Positions 34,822-44,399 of a stretch of DNA of 64,000 nucleotides are shown in pieces. The stretch comes from Chelativorans multitrophicus (GTDB lineage Bacteria > Pseudomonadota > Alphaproteobacteria > Rhizobiales > Rhizobiaceae): NCBI RefSeq assembly GCF_011317445.1, contig NZ_JAAAPL010000001.1, positions 1 to 64,000 on the forward strand. The letters are read 5' to 3'. The notes under the pieces were generated by a model that saw nothing but the letters and a program-made list of their open reading frames with translations, had not been told where the DNA came from and searched no databases. A program made the translations under genes and the position numbers. The stretch's first letter is position 1. Every line of letters starts with the position of its first letter.

Positions 34822-36441
34822 CTAGATATCCTGGTGAAGGCGTCTTGCGCCCGGTATGGCGGAAAGCAGCGCCCGCGTGTACTCGTGTTGCGGATTTGCA
34901 AATAGCTCGACGGTAGGCGCGATTTCGACGATCCTGCCGCGCCGCATCACCGCGAGGCGGTCGCAAACCTGCGCTGCGACATGCAGATCGTGCGTAATGA
35001 ACAGCATGGCGAAGTTCAGGCGGGCCTTCAGTTCCGCAAGCTGCTGCAGCACCTGCGCCTGAACCGTGACGTCGAGAGCGGAAACGGCTTCGTCCGCAAT
35101 CAACACGTCCGGGTCGAGTGCCAGTGCACGGGCTATGCCGATACGTTGGCGCTGGCCGCCGGAAAATTCATGCGGCAGGCGATCGACGGCATCCGGCAGA
35201 AGCCCGACCATTTCCATCAATTCACGCGCGCGTTTCAGCGCATCGCGTCGCGAGACGCCGCGCCCCATCGGGCCATCTGCTATGGAGAGCCCCACAGGCC
35301 GACGCGGGTTCAGGGATGCGAACGGGTCCTGGAATACCATCTGGATACGGCTTCGGCCCTTGCGCAGCTCTTCTCCCTTCATGTCGGACAAGGAGGCGCC
35401 GTCGAGCATGATGCTGCCGCTGTCCGGCTCGTTAATGCGCGTCACCAGCTTGGCAATGCTGGACTTGCCCGATCCGGACTCGCCGACGAGACCCAGCGTC
35501 TCGCCGCGGGCAATGGAAAAACTTACGCCGTCGACGGCGACCATTTCGCGGATCGGTCCCATCATGCCGGCGCGGGAGCGATAGGTCTTGTGCAGGTCCG
35601 TCACATGCAGGACAGGCTGTTCGGCCTCGTGGCTGCCACCGCTCCGAGGAGTTCCGGTCGGCACGGCTGCAAGCAATGCCTTGGTGTAGTCGTGCTGCGG
35701 CGAGCGCAGCACCTCGTCGACGCTGCCCTGTTCGACGACCACGCCCTGTTTTAGCACCAGCACGCGGTCGGCAATGTCGGCCACCACGCCGAAATCGTGG
35801 GTTATGAACATGACGGCAGTTCCGCGCCGCTGCTGGATCTCGCGGATCAGCTTCAGTACCTGCGCCTGTGTGGTCACATCCAGCGCGGTGGTCGGTTCAT
35901 CGGCTATGATGAGGTTCGGCTCCAGCGCAAGCGCCATGGCGATCATCGCGCGCTGGCGCTGGCCGCCGGAAAGCTGATGCGGGTAGGCATTCAATAATTT
36001 CTCGGGGTCCGGCAGGCGTACTTCCTTAGCCAGTTCAAGCGCGCGGGCGCGCCGCTCGGCGGGTGTGAGCAGGTTGTGGGCTTCGAAAACCTCGGCGATT
36101 TGCTCGCCGACCCGCATTGAGGGGTTGAGCGCGGTCATCGGCTCCTGAAAAATCATCGAGATGCGTGCGCCGCGTATCTCGCGCAACTGTGCCTGACTTG
36201 CGGTCAGAAGGTCGATGTCGCCATAGAGGGCGCGGCCGCTCTCGATCCGGATCGCCTTCGACAGAAGCCCCATCAGGGCCTGCGCACACAGCGATTTTCC
36301 GGAACCTGACTCGCCGACAACGCAGACGATTTCGTTGGCGTTGAGATCGAGGTTCATCTCCTTCAGCGCGAATTCGCGATCGGCCCCGGCGGGCAACCGG
36401 AGGCTCAGATTCCGGATCGATACGACTGTACGCTTGTCCAT
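34822..36441 (-). CDS. Dipeptide/oligopeptide-type ABC transporter, fused double ATPase
   Basis: This 539-residue protein carries two complete ABC ATPase modules. Each has a Walker A 'GESGSGKS' (near residues 46 and 325), a signature ('LSGGQRQR' and 'FSGGQRQR') and a Walker B ('LIIADEPTTALD' and 'VLIADEAVSALD'), i.e. DppD and DppF-type halves fused as in GsiA. It energises import of peptides or similar solutes. I chose the ATG at 36441; the stop of ggt is at 36444, so the genes abut. The matching permeases and binding protein are on the divergent strand at 40-43.5 kb, an unusual split of one transporter across two operons. Confidence 0.92.
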   Translation of the reverse strand: MDKRTVVSIRNLSLRLPAGADREFALKEMNLDLNANEIVCVVGESGSGKSLCAQALMGLLSKAIRIESGRALYGDIDLLTASQAQLREIRGARISMIFQEPMTALNPSMRVGEQIAEVFEAHNLLTPAERRARALELAKEVRLPDPEKLLNAYPHQLSGGQRQRAMIAMALALEPNLIIADEPTTALDVTTQAQVLKLIREIQQRRGTAVMFITHDFGVVADIADRVLVLKQGVVVEQGSVDEVLRSPQHDYTKALLAAVPTGTPRSGGSHEAEQPVLHVTDLHKTYRSRAGMMGPIREMVAVDGVSFSIARGETLGLVGESGSGKSSIAKLVTRINEPDSGSIMLDGASLSDMKGEELRKGRSRIQMVFQDPFASLNPRRPVGLSIADGPMGRGVSRRDALKRARELMEMVGLLPDAVDRLPHEFSGGQRQRIGIARALALDPDVLIADEAVSALDVTVQAQVLQQLAELKARLNFAMLFITHDLHVAAQVCDRLAVMRRGRIVEIAPTVELFANPQHEYTRALLSAIPGARRLHQDI

Positions 36442-36443
36442 GG

Positions 36444-38048
36444 TCAATAACCCAGTGCAACCCCGTCTTTCCGGTGGTCAGACGCGCCCCACAGAATGCC
36501 GCGCTCGCGGTCGATCCAGATCGCCTGGCAGCCGCCAAGTGGTTCGTCCGCCCAGCGCGTCTTGTGGCCCCGCCTTTCCAGTTCGGCCCGGACGTCCGCC
36601 GAAATGGTCACCTCGAGGGAGATGGCGCCATCGGTAAAGAACGAGCGCGGCTGGTCGCTTGCCATCTGCACGTCAAGGCCGTGGTCAACGATCTGCGACA
36701 GGATGTGTACGTGGCCCACCGCCTGATACTGCCCGCCCATCACGCCGTAAGACATGATAGGCTTTCCGTCACGCAGCACCATCGCCGGGATGATGGTATG
36801 AAACGGCAGCTTGCCGGGGCCGATAGCGTTCGGGTGTCCCCGCTTCAGTGAGAAGCCCGCGCCGCGATTTTGCAGCAGCACGCCGGCCTTCGGCGCATAG
36901 ATGCCGCTGCCGAAGGCAAAAAAGAGCGAGTTGATCAACGAGATGGCGTTGCCGTCGGCGTCGACCACCGTCACATAGACCGTATCGCGGTGAAGGGGGA
37001 TGTCGAAATCTTCGACGGCGCTCGCCTTCGTCATGTCGATCTTGTTGCGCAAAGAGGCAATGAAGGCGTCGGACAGCAGTTCCTCAGCGGAGTGCCGCAT
37101 ATACTCGGGGTCGGCGACATATATGTCGCGCAGGCGATAGGCCGCCTTGGTTGCTTCCGCGAACAGGTGAATGCGATCGGCTTCCGAGAGATCCGGCGCG
37201 GCGAGATCGAAGCCGTCGAGAATGCGCGCGATCACAAGCGCCGCCAGGCCCTGTCCATTCGGTGGGCACTCAACGAGGTCGTAGCCACGATAGGATGCGG
37301 AGATCGGCGCGGTTTCGAACGCCGCGTAGGATGCGAAATCCTCCAGCGTATGAAGACCGCCGAGGCTTTGCAGCATCGACACCATGTCCTGCGCGACCTC
37401 GCCTTCGTAAAATGCCGTGCGACCTTCCCTGGCGATACGTTTCAGGGTTTCCCCCAGGGCAGGATGGTTCAGGCGGTCACCGACGGCGGGCGCCTTATTG
37501 CCAGGCAAATACTGCTTAACCGACGCCGGGTATGGCCGCAGGCGGTCGGCATATCGCGCCCAATCGTGAGCGACCCGCGGCATGACGACGAAGCCGTCGC
37601 GGGTGGCATCGATCGCGGGCTGGAGGATCGCCTCAAGCCCAAGCTTGCCGTATCGTTCGCTGAGCTTGCACCAGGCATCGACCGCGCCGGGGACGGTGAC
37701 GGCGTGAACCGAACCGTCCGGAATCTTGTCTAGGCCGAGGCCTTCGAAATGGTCCAGTGTTGCGGCTGCAGGCGCTCGGCCGGAACCGTTGATGGCGATG
37801 GGCGCTTTCCCGGCTGCGGCGTAGAGTGCGAAACAGTCGCCGCCGATACCGGTCATATGAGGATCGATAACACCCTGAAGCGCAACAGCGGCAATTGCCG
37901 CATCGACAGCGTTGCCGCCAGCTTCAAGGATTTTCAGGCCTGCCATGGTCGCCTGCGGGTGCGACGTAGCGATCATCGCCGTTCCAGCCAGCGCGACCGA
38001 TTTGCCAGGTCGCATGAAATCCCGCTCTATGATGGTGTCGCTGATCAT
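36444..38048 (-). CDS. ggt: Gamma-glutamyltransferase
   Basis: This 534-residue member of the N-terminal-nucleophile hydrolases has the autoprocessing region '[19 protein letters not shown]', in which a threonine would become the new N-terminus and nucleophile, and the downstream '[20 protein letters not shown]' and '[10 protein letters not shown]' blocks. The N-terminal half has '[24 protein letters not shown]' as in the family. There is no obvious signal peptide, so it may act in the cytoplasm. It transfers or hydrolyses gamma-glutamyl groups, for example from glutathione. It lies between the ABC ATPase gene and the deaminase gene in one tight operon, suggesting that the imported compound is a gamma-glutamyl or similar conjugate. 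Confidence 0.88.
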   Translation of the reverse strand: MISDTIIERDFMRPGKSVALAGTAMIATSHPQATMAGLKILEAGGNAVDAAIAAVALQGVIDPHMTGIGGDCFALYAAAGKAPIAINGSGRAPAAATLDHFEGLGLDKIPDGSVHAVTVPGAVDAWCKLSERYGKLGLEAILQPAIDATRDGFVVMPRVAHDWARYADRLRPYPASVKQYLPGNKAPAVGDRLNHPALGETLKRIAREGRTAFYEGEVAQDMVSMLQSLGGLHTLEDFASYAAFETAPISASYRGYDLVECPPNGQGLAALVIARILDGFDLAAPDLSEADRIHLFAEATKAAYRLRDIYVADPEYMRHSAEELLSDAFIASLRNKIDMTKASAVEDFDIPLHRDTVYVTVVDADGNAISLINSLFFAFGSGIYAPKAGVLLQNRGAGFSLKRGHPNAIGPGKLPFHTIIPAMVLRDGKPIMSYGVMGGQYQAVGHVHILSQIVDHGLDVQMASDQPRSFFTDGAISLEVTISADVRAELERRGHKTRWADEPLGGCQAIWIDRERGILWGASDHRKDGVALGY

Positions 38049-38806
38049 TATGGCTCCTCGAGGTGAGCAGCGGCTGCGCTGTCGCAGATCACAGTCACAT
38101 GGTTGTGGAGTTGCAGGTAGGACGCCGGACAGTCGGAACCGACTGGACCTTGGAACGCCCGCCTGAGAATGTCCGCCTTTCCGCTTCCTGTAGCAAGCAG
38201 AACGATCCGCTCGGCTTCCAGAATAGTCGCGATTCCCATCGTCACGGCCTGTTTCGGGACCGGCGTTCCAGCCGGGAAGTCACCGGCATTCGCCTTACGG
38301 GTGGATTCCGACAGCGTCACGATATGAGTGCGGCTTTTCCTGTCGGCGCCGGGCTCGTTGAACCCGATATGGCCGTTGCGGCCGATGCCCAGCAGTTGCA
38401 GGCCGATGCCGCCGCTGTCGCGGATGCGTGCGTCGAAAGCCTCCGGATGGGTCTGGTCGGGAAAATGGAAGCGCCCTTTTGCCATGTCGACATGGTCGAA
38501 AAGATTGCGCCGCATATAGCTGACGAAACTCGACGGATCGTCGGATGCAAGGCCGCAATATTCATCGAGGTTGAAGCTGGTGCTTTGGGCGAATGACAGC
38601 TCGCCTTCCCTATGCCACTGGCGAAGCCAAGCATAGACAGGCAGCATCGTCCGCCCCGTCGCCAGCCCCAGAACTGAATTGGCAGTTTGCGTGATATGGC
38701 GCCGCAGCACCGCTGCCGCTGCTCGTTCGGCCTGCGCGGCGGTATTGAAGCGGATGATCTCCACCGCTCTGGTATTTTCAGCCTTGGCTAGCAATTGCGC
38801 CGTCAT
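38048..38806 (-). CDS. Glucosamine-6-phosphate deaminase / 6-phosphogluconolactonase-like protein
   Basis: This 252-residue protein belongs to the NagB/Pgl fold. The active-site motifs '[10 protein letters not shown]' and '[15 protein letters not shown]' match bacterial glucosamine-6-phosphate deaminases of the B. subtilis type, which convert GlcN6P to Fru6P and ammonia. I chose the ATG at 38806, which overlaps the ROK gene stop by ATGA; the upstream frame lies inside that gene. Its tight coupling to ggt and to a ROK regulator suggests that an amino-sugar moiety is part of the substrate handled by this locus. Confidence 0.85.
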   Translation of the reverse strand: MTAQLLAKAENTRAVEIIRFNTAAQAERAAAAVLRRHITQTANSVLGLATGRTMLPVYAWLRQWHREGELSFAQSTSFNLDEYCGLASDDPSSFVSYMRRNLFDHVDMAKGRFHFPDQTHPEAFDARIRDSGGIGLQLLGIGRNGHIGFNEPGADRKSRTHIVTLSESTRKANAGDFPAGTPVPKQAVTMGIATILEAERIVLLATGSGKADILRRAFQGPVGSDCPASYLQLHNHVTVICDSAAAAHLEEP

Positions 38807-39984
38807 GGCCGCCCCACTTTCGACGGTTCCGTGGTCAGCAGCATCGCGCGCAGCAGGTCGCGGCTCTGGCTGATCGTACCCAGCAGACCAGCGCGACGGC
38901 CCAGCGTGCTGACGACGCATTCCGGCGGTCTCGGCGTGCAGAGCGGAATGAAATGCCGGACGCGCTCGACCAGTTCCTCGCGTGCGCCGATGCTGCCGCC
39001 CATGACGATCCGCTGCGGGTCGAGAATGGCGCAGATCGCCACGATGCCGACGGCAATCTGGCGCGCCACTTCGGTGAGTGTCGCGCTGGCGATCTGGTCG
39101 CCGCTGCCAATGGCATCAAAAATGTCGCGGACGGTCAGCCCCGCGGCGCCGCCAGCGCCCTCATAGCGATCGCGAATGGCGATGCTGCCGACGCTGCGCT
39201 CCAGCGTCCCCGCATGGAAGTTGCGTGCGTCGAACGGGTCGCCGCCAATTGGCAGCGTGGAGATTTCACCGGCAGCACCGCGTGACCCGGAAAGCACGCG
39301 GCCTTCATTGATGATGCCCATGCCGATGCCGGTGCCGAGCGCAATGAACACAAAACAGGGGATGTTTCGCCCTTCCCCACGCCACATTTCGCCTTTCGCA
39401 GCCATGTTGACGTCGTTGTCGACGCGTACCGGAAATCCGAGCCGCCGCTGAAGATCGTCCTCGATCGCATAGCCGTTCATTCCGGCGATATTGGGCACCA
39501 TGAACAGTGCCCGTCGGGCCGGGTCGAATGCACCCGGAATTCCGACGCTGCCGGCCGCAATGCGCTCCACAGGCTGGCCCGCCTGTGCCGCCAGCGCCCG
39601 GCAGCACTCGAGGATCTGCGCGCCAAACGCTTCCGCGCCCGCCTGTGTCGTCGGCTCTTCCATTTCGGCAAGCACGCTGCCATTCGCGTCCGCAAGCGCG
39701 GCGTGAATCTTGGTGCCACCGACATCGGCGCCGAACAGCAGTGCCCGGTTCGGCGACAGTTCATAAACGGCCGCGCTGCGGCCGACAGTGCCGGACGTTC
39801 GTCCGACGACTTCAATCCAGCCATCTTCCTCAAGATCACGGAACACGTCCGACATCGTCTGCTTGGATAAGCCCGAGAGTCGGGCAAGCTCTGCACGCGA
39901 CACCTGTTCATTGTCCATCACGGCGAGGATGACCGCACTCTGGATCTGTTTCCGCGAGGAGAAGTTCTGCGAGGTGAAATTCAT
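38803..39984 (-). CDS. ROK-family transcriptional regulator
   Basis: This 393-residue protein has an N-terminal winged helix ('SRAELARLSGLSKQTMSDVF') and a ROK sugar-kinase-like domain with 'GADVGGTKIHAALADANG'. The CxCGxxGC zinc motif common in ROK proteins such as NagC is absent: the expected region reads 'GGDPFDARNFHAGTLERS'. I chose the ATG at 39984; upstream codons are unsupported. It is the first gene of its operon and divergent from the binding-protein gene, so it probably represses both by binding the intergenic region, with a phosphorylated amino sugar or similar as ligand. Confidence 0.88.
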   Translation of the reverse strand: MNFTSQNFSSRKQIQSAVILAVMDNEQVSRAELARLSGLSKQTMSDVFRDLEEDGWIEVVGRTSGTVGRSAAVYELSPNRALLFGADVGGTKIHAALADANGSVLAEMEEPTTQAGAEAFGAQILECCRALAAQAGQPVERIAAGSVGIPGAFDPARRALFMVPNIAGMNGYAIEDDLQRRLGFPVRVDNDVNMAAKGEMWRGEGRNIPCFVFIALGTGIGMGIINEGRVLSGSRGAAGEISTLPIGGDPFDARNFHAGTLERSVGSIAIRDRYEGAGGAAGLTVRDIFDAIGSGDQIASATLTEVARQIAVGIVAICAILDPQRIVMGGSIGAREELVERVRHFIPLCTPRPPECVVSTLGRRAGLLGTISQSRDLLRAMLLTTEPSKVGRP

Positions 39985-39998
39985 GTCAGCCAAAAAAT

Positions 39999-40021
39999 TA
40001 GTCCGTTTACTGGACAAACTA
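39999..40021. promoter_or_regulatory. Candidate ROK operator
   Basis: Just upstream of the ROK start, TAGTCC and GGACAAACTA form an imperfect inverted repeat around GTTTACT (GTCC at 40001-40004, GGAC at 40012-40015). Position and symmetry suggest autoregulation of the divergent locus. Binding is inferred. Confidence 0.4.
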
Positions 40022-40171
40022 TCTGTTCGTCGCGATTCGTCAATCGTGTTTTGCTCGTGAGTGTGATGATCTCAAGATTTTTGCCCGAACATTCGTCCAT
40101 CAGCTTTACAAATTGACCCGGCTATGGTTCGCTAATGGGCGGTTGGTTCCAAAACATAAAGGGGAATTGCA

Positions 40172-41677
40172 ATGAGAACTGGGCGCAAGCTTTCCATCGC
40201 CGCGATGGTCATGATGGTCGCCATGTCTTCTGCCAGCGCGGCAAGCCTGAAGGTCGGCCTGCAAGATGATCCCGACGCACTCGATCCGGCACTGGGGGGC
40301 ACCTATGCCGGACGTATCGTGTTCGAGGCGCTGTGCGACAAGCTCGTCGACATTGACGGCGATCTCAATATCGTCCCCAAGCTTGCGACCGAATGGAGCT
40401 GGAACGACGCCAGCACCGAACTGACGCTCAAGCTGCGCGAAGGCGTTGTCTATCATGACGGTACCGCCTTCGATGCGGAGTCGGTGAAGGCGAACATCGA
40501 GCGCATGCAGACGCTGGCCGAATCCAAGCGCAAGAGCGAACTCTCCCCGATCAAGGAAGTCGAAGTCGTTGACACGCACACGGTCATCTTCAAGCTTGAG
40601 TCGCCGTTTGCGCCGCTTCTCTCGGTCCTCACCGACCGCGCCGGCATGATGGTGTCGCCCGCTGCGGCTGAAGCCGCCGGCGACAATTTCGCCACCGCGC
40701 CCGTCTGCTCGGGGCCGTTCAAGTTCGTCGACCGCAAGGCGCGCGATTCCATCTCGCTGGAAAAATTCGCTGATTACTGGAATGCAGACGCAATCGGCTA
40801 TGACAGCATCGAGTATCTGATCCTGCCGGATTCGACTGTCCGTCTGTCCCGCCTGCAGGCAGGTGACCTCGATATTGCCGAGCGCATTGCGCCGACCGAC
40901 ATCCAGACCGTCAAGGGCGACAGCCGTCTGGCGCTTCACGAGTCGCAGGGTCTCGGCGTCTCGCATCTGTTCATCAACGTCCGCGAGGATTCCGGGAGCG
41001 CCCTCGCCCAGCATCCGGAACTGCGTCAGGCGCTTGAGCTGTCGCTGGATCGCGCCGCCATCAATCAGGTTGCGTTCAACGGTGCCTTCACCGCCGACAA
41101 TCAGATGCTAACACCGCTGAGCGTGTTCCACAGCAAGGACCACCCAATGCCCGCTCGTGATATCGAGAAGGCGAAGGAACTCATCGCCACTACCGGCGTC
41201 GAAGCGCCTGCCCTCGAGATCACCTATGAGAACTCGCTGACTGATGGTCGTGTTGCGCAGATTATCCAGGCGATGGCTGGCGAGGCAGGTTTTAAGGTCG
41301 AACTGCTGCCGCTTGAAACCTCCACAGCGATCGAGCGCTACCTCGCAGGCAACTTCCAGCTCTACATCGGCAACTGGAGCGGCCGCACCGATCCGGATGC
41401 GACGCTCAACACCTTCTTCGGCTCTGCCGGCAGCCAGAACCTGAATGGCTACAGGAATGCGGAGCTCGACGAATTGCTGGATCAGGCCCGTCGCGAAGTT
41501 CGTCAGGAAGAGCGCATTGCGCTTTACAACAAGGTCACCGACATCCTGCTCACCGACCTGCCGACGATTCCGCTCTATCATCCGTCCTGGTTCTACGGCG
41601 CACAGGCGAGCATTGAGGGCATCAACATCTATCCTGATGGTCTTCTGCGCGTAGCTGGCGTCAAGCCCGCGAACTGA
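40172..41677 (+). CDS. ABC transporter substrate-binding protein, family 5 (peptide type)
   Basis: This 501-residue periplasmic protein has a signal peptide ('LSIAAMVMMVAMSSASAA') and the SBP_bac_5 pattern ('LKVGLQDDPDALDPAL', 'VPKLATEWSWNDASTELTLKLREGVVYHDGT', 'NVREDSGSALAQHPELRQAL'). It captures dipeptide- or oligopeptide-like solutes for the permeases that follow. It begins the plus-strand operon, 187 bp from the divergent ROK gene. AAAGGGGAATTGC precedes the ATG. Ligand cannot be assigned; genetic linkage to ggt and a glucosamine-phosphate deaminase homologue suggests an amino-sugar or gamma-glutamyl compound. Confidence 0.93.
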   Translation: MRTGRKLSIAAMVMMVAMSSASAASLKVGLQDDPDALDPALGGTYAGRIVFEALCDKLVDIDGDLNIVPKLATEWSWNDASTELTLKLREGVVYHDGTAFDAESVKANIERMQTLAESKRKSELSPIKEVEVVDTHTVIFKLESPFAPLLSVLTDRAGMMVSPAAAEAAGDNFATAPVCSGPFKFVDRKARDSISLEKFADYWNADAIGYDSIEYLILPDSTVRLSRLQAGDLDIAERIAPTDIQTVKGDSRLALHESQGLGVSHLFINVREDSGSALAQHPELRQALELSLDRAAINQVAFNGAFTADNQMLTPLSVFHSKDHPMPARDIEKAKELIATTGVEAPALEITYENSLTDGRVAQIIQAMAGEAGFKVELLPLETSTAIERYLAGNFQLYIGNWSGRTDPDATLNTFFGSAGSQNLNGYRNAELDELLDQARREVRQEERIALYNKVTDILLTDLPTIPLYHPSWFYGAQASIEGINIYPDGLLRVAGVKPAN

Positions 41678-41733
41678 TATCCCCATGACCGGGCGGGCGC
41701 GTTGTCCGCTCGGTCATTTGGGAGGCTTTCGGC

Positions 41734-42681
41734 ATGGCAATGCTCAACTTCATCTTCCGGCGCGTTCTTGCGGCGATCCCGACCTTGCTGATCCTGTCGG
41801 TATTCGTTTTCCTGTTGTTGAAGCTGCTTCCCGGCGATCCCGCGCTGGCACTCGCTGGTGAGGACCGCGACCCCGCCGTGATCGAAAGCATCCGTGTCAA
41901 ATACGGTCTCGACCAGCCACTTCCGGTCCAGTATTTCAAATGGCTTGGCGATATCCTTCAGGGTGATTTCGGCGTCTCGATCCGCACCAAGATGTCGATC
42001 GGCGAAATGCTGGCGCAGCGCCTTCCGGTCACACTCCAACTCTCCCTGCAGGCAATGCTGATCGCCATCATCATCGGCATTCCGGCAGGTGTCTACGCCG
42101 CGATCCGGCGTGGCAGCTATGTCGATGTCGCGGTTTCGACCGTCGGCCTTGCCGGCCTTTCGGTGCCGAGCTTCTGGCTTGGCATTATGTTGATCATGGC
42201 CTTTGCGGTCTCGCTCGGATGGCTGCCCAGTGGCGGCTTTGTCAACTTCTCCGACGCGCCGCTCGAAAACCTTCGCTACACGCTGCTGCCCAGTCTCGTG
42301 CTTGGCACGGCAGCCGCCGCCATCATCATGCGTCACACACGCAATTCGATGCTGTCGGTGCTCAAGCAGGATTATATCCGCACCGCCCGCGCGAAAGGCC
42401 TGAAGGAGCGCATCGTCATCATTCGCCATGCGTTGCGCAACGGCCTAATTCCGATCGTCACTACGGGTACGCTGCATCTTGGCGAGCTTTTGTCCGGCGC
42501 GGTCCTGACCGAGCAGGTCTTCGGTATTCCCGGTTTCGGCAAGATGATCGTCGACGGCGTGTTCAGCCGCGATTACGCGGTCGTGCAGGCGGTGATCCTG
42601 TGCTCCGCCGCGATTTTCCTGATCCTGAGCCTGCTCGCCGATATCCTTTATGTGAAACTCAGCCCGAGGTTGCAGGCATGA
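41734..42681 (+). CDS. ABC transporter permease, DppB type
   Basis: This 315-residue inner-membrane protein has six helices and the BPD-transporter signature region 'RHTRNSMLSVLKQDYIRTARAKGLKERIVIIRHALRNGLIPIV' (the EAA-like loop contacting the ATPase). The N-terminal 'FIFRRVLAAIPTLLILSVFVFLLLKLLPGDPA' is typical of DppB/OppB permeases. It starts 56 bp after the binding-protein gene and overlaps the next permease by ATGA. Confidence 0.93.
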   Translation: MAMLNFIFRRVLAAIPTLLILSVFVFLLLKLLPGDPALALAGEDRDPAVIESIRVKYGLDQPLPVQYFKWLGDILQGDFGVSIRTKMSIGEMLAQRLPVTLQLSLQAMLIAIIIGIPAGVYAAIRRGSYVDVAVSTVGLAGLSVPSFWLGIMLIMAFAVSLGWLPSGGFVNFSDAPLENLRYTLLPSLVLGTAAAAIIMRHTRNSMLSVLKQDYIRTARAKGLKERIVIIRHALRNGLIPIVTTGTLHLGELLSGAVLTEQVFGIPGFGKMIVDGVFSRDYAVVQAVILCSAAIFLILSLLADILYVKLSPRLQA

Positions 42682-43547
42682 GCGCAGCTGTCGCCGCCCC
42701 GGCCAATACCGGATCCCGCAACCGCAGCTTCCTGCTGCGCGTCCTCTCACAGCGCAGCGCGGTCATCGGCCTGGCGATCGTTCTGTTTTTTGTTGCCTTG
42801 GCGGTTTTTGCGCCGTGGATTGCGCCTTACGATCCCATCGCGTCCGACTGGCTCAGCGTCAGGCAGGCCCCATCCGCGGCGCACTGGATGGGAACCGATG
42901 ACCTTGGACGTGACGTGCTCACCCGTGTCATCTATGGAGCGCAGGCGTCGCTGTTGGCGGGGCTCATAGCCGTCAGCATCGCAATCCTGGCCGGTCTGCC
43001 GCTCGGTCTCATCGCCGGATATTTCGGCGGCTGGGTCGACACGATCATCTCGCGCTGCACCGATGCGCTGCTGGCTTGCCCGTTCTTGGTTCTGGCCATC
43101 GCGCTCGCCGCCTTTCTCGGCGCAAGCTTGCAAAACGCGATGATCGCCATCGGCATCTCGGCGATGCCGATCTTCATACGTCTGGTCCGCGGTCAGGTCC
43201 TGACAATCAAGAATGAGGATTTCGTCACCGCCGCACGCGGGCAAGGCATGCGCGACCGCTCGATCATCCTCTCGCATATCCTTCCAAATGTCGTCACGCC
43301 GGTTGTCGTTCAGGCTACGATCACGATGGCGGTCGCGATCCTCGCTGAAGCAAGCCTTGCCTTTCTTGGTCTGGGCCAGCGCCCGCCTGCAGCATCATGG
43401 GGCAGCATGCTCGATGTCGCCCGCCAGTTCATGCTGGACGCGCCGTGGATGTCGATCTGGCCCGGTCTCGCCATCGTCACCATCGTGCTCGGCTTCAATC
43501 TGCTAGGTGACGGTCTTAACGACGCGTTAAACCAGAAGGACGACTGA
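42678..43547 (+). CDS. ABC transporter permease, DppC type
   Basis: This 289-residue permease has the N-terminal OppC-like segment ('NRSFLLRVLSQRSAVIGLAIVLFFVALAVFAPWIAPYDP'), the conserved 'HWMGTDDLGRDVLTRVIYGAQASLLAG' and the ATPase-contacting loop 'NEDFVTAARGQGMRDRSIILSHILPNV'. Start at the ATG at 42678, overlapping the stop of the first permease. It completes the transporter with the fused ATPase on the other strand. It is the last gene of the operon; two strong hairpins follow. Confidence 0.93.
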   Translation: MSAAVAAPANTGSRNRSFLLRVLSQRSAVIGLAIVLFFVALAVFAPWIAPYDPIASDWLSVRQAPSAAHWMGTDDLGRDVLTRVIYGAQASLLAGLIAVSIAILAGLPLGLIAGYFGGWVDTIISRCTDALLACPFLVLAIALAAFLGASLQNAMIAIGISAMPIFIRLVRGQVLTIKNEDFVTAARGQGMRDRSIILSHILPNVVTPVVVQATITMAVAILAEASLAFLGLGQRPPAASWGSMLDVARQFMLDAPWMSIWPGLAIVTIVLGFNLLGDGLNDALNQKDD

Positions 43548-43698
43548 AGGCTGAAAGACTATCCTGCCGCGAGCCGTTCCAGAAAGCCGACAAGCGCCTA
43601 GCGCGGCTTAGAGCTTCCACTCTCAACGGCGGACCTGCGTAGCGGGCATTCTCGCCTGAAAAGCCCCGGAACAATCGACTCTCGATCAGCCTGAGAGT

Positions 43699-43770
43699 GG
43701 CCAGAGTGCATCGGGTGCACTCCTGGCCTCGCGGGAAGAGGTAAGCGTCCGACGTTTCGGAGCTTACCTC
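43699..43770. terminator. Double hairpin between convergent genes
   Basis: Two consecutive strong hairpins lie in the space between the permease gene and the convergent small secreted gene: GGCCAG-AGTGCA with TGCACT-CCTGGCC (43699-43728) and GAGGTAAGC with GCTTACCTC (43738-43770). No long T tract follows on either strand, so the termination role is probable rather than certain. Confidence 0.5.
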
Positions 43771-43780
43771 CGTCTCGATG

Positions 43781-44074
43781 TCAGTATTGGGAGTTTAGGT
43801 TCAATCCAGTGGGCGAGGCAGGTGGAACGGGTGAGCCGTCAACCGTTGTTCCTGCTTGTGCTATCCCCTCAATGGGCTGGCGGGTATTAACGCTCGATGT
43901 GTTCACGTCACGATCGATCGCCGTGGTTGCCGGCCCCACAAGTGGCCGCAACGCAGTCGTCCCTTGCAGGTTTTCAGGTAGCGAATTGGGTTCACTGAAG
44001 GTGCGGTTTTGAGCACCTGCAGCCGTCACCAACAGAACTGAGAATGCGAACGCGACGATAGGTATTTTGAACAT
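43781..44074 (-). CDS. Small secreted protein of unknown function
   Basis: This 97-residue protein has a clear signal peptide ('IPIVAFAFSVLLVTAAGAQ') and a mature part of about 75 residues rich in Pro, Thr, Asn and Ser ('LRPLVGPATTAIDRDVNTSSVNTRQP') that looks intrinsically disordered. GCAGGGAGGC lies upstream of the ATG at 44074. I recognise no domain. It stands alone between the ABC operon and the methyltransferase gene. Small secreted proteins of this kind are frequent in Rhizobiales, often of unknown role. Confidence 0.6.
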   Translation of the reverse strand: MFKIPIVAFAFSVLLVTAAGAQNRTFSEPNSLPENLQGTTALRPLVGPATTAIDRDVNTSSVNTRQPIEGIAQAGTTVDGSPVPPASPTGLNLNSQY

Positions 44075-44399
44075 TTTTGCCTCCCTGCCGAACAAGTCGG
44101 CGGTTCTGTTTACTCTGAAGGTGGAGCCGGTCTCATCCATGCGCTGCGGCCAAATCGCAGCTAAGGCGACGAGCCGGCGTTCATCTCTTTCGGATAGATG
44201 ATGCTGAGCATACCGCCTGGATGGCGATTGAAAAAATGCCAAGATGTAATCGCCCTGATGCAGCGATTGCATCCCGACGCAGCTATCGCCATGGCGCGCG
44301 TCATCTGGCTGGATAAGGTCTCATCCTGATGAGGGGCTGCGCCCGCCGACGCCGGACAGCCCCGCGATCAAAAGGATGATACGCCTCTTACGGCGCCGC

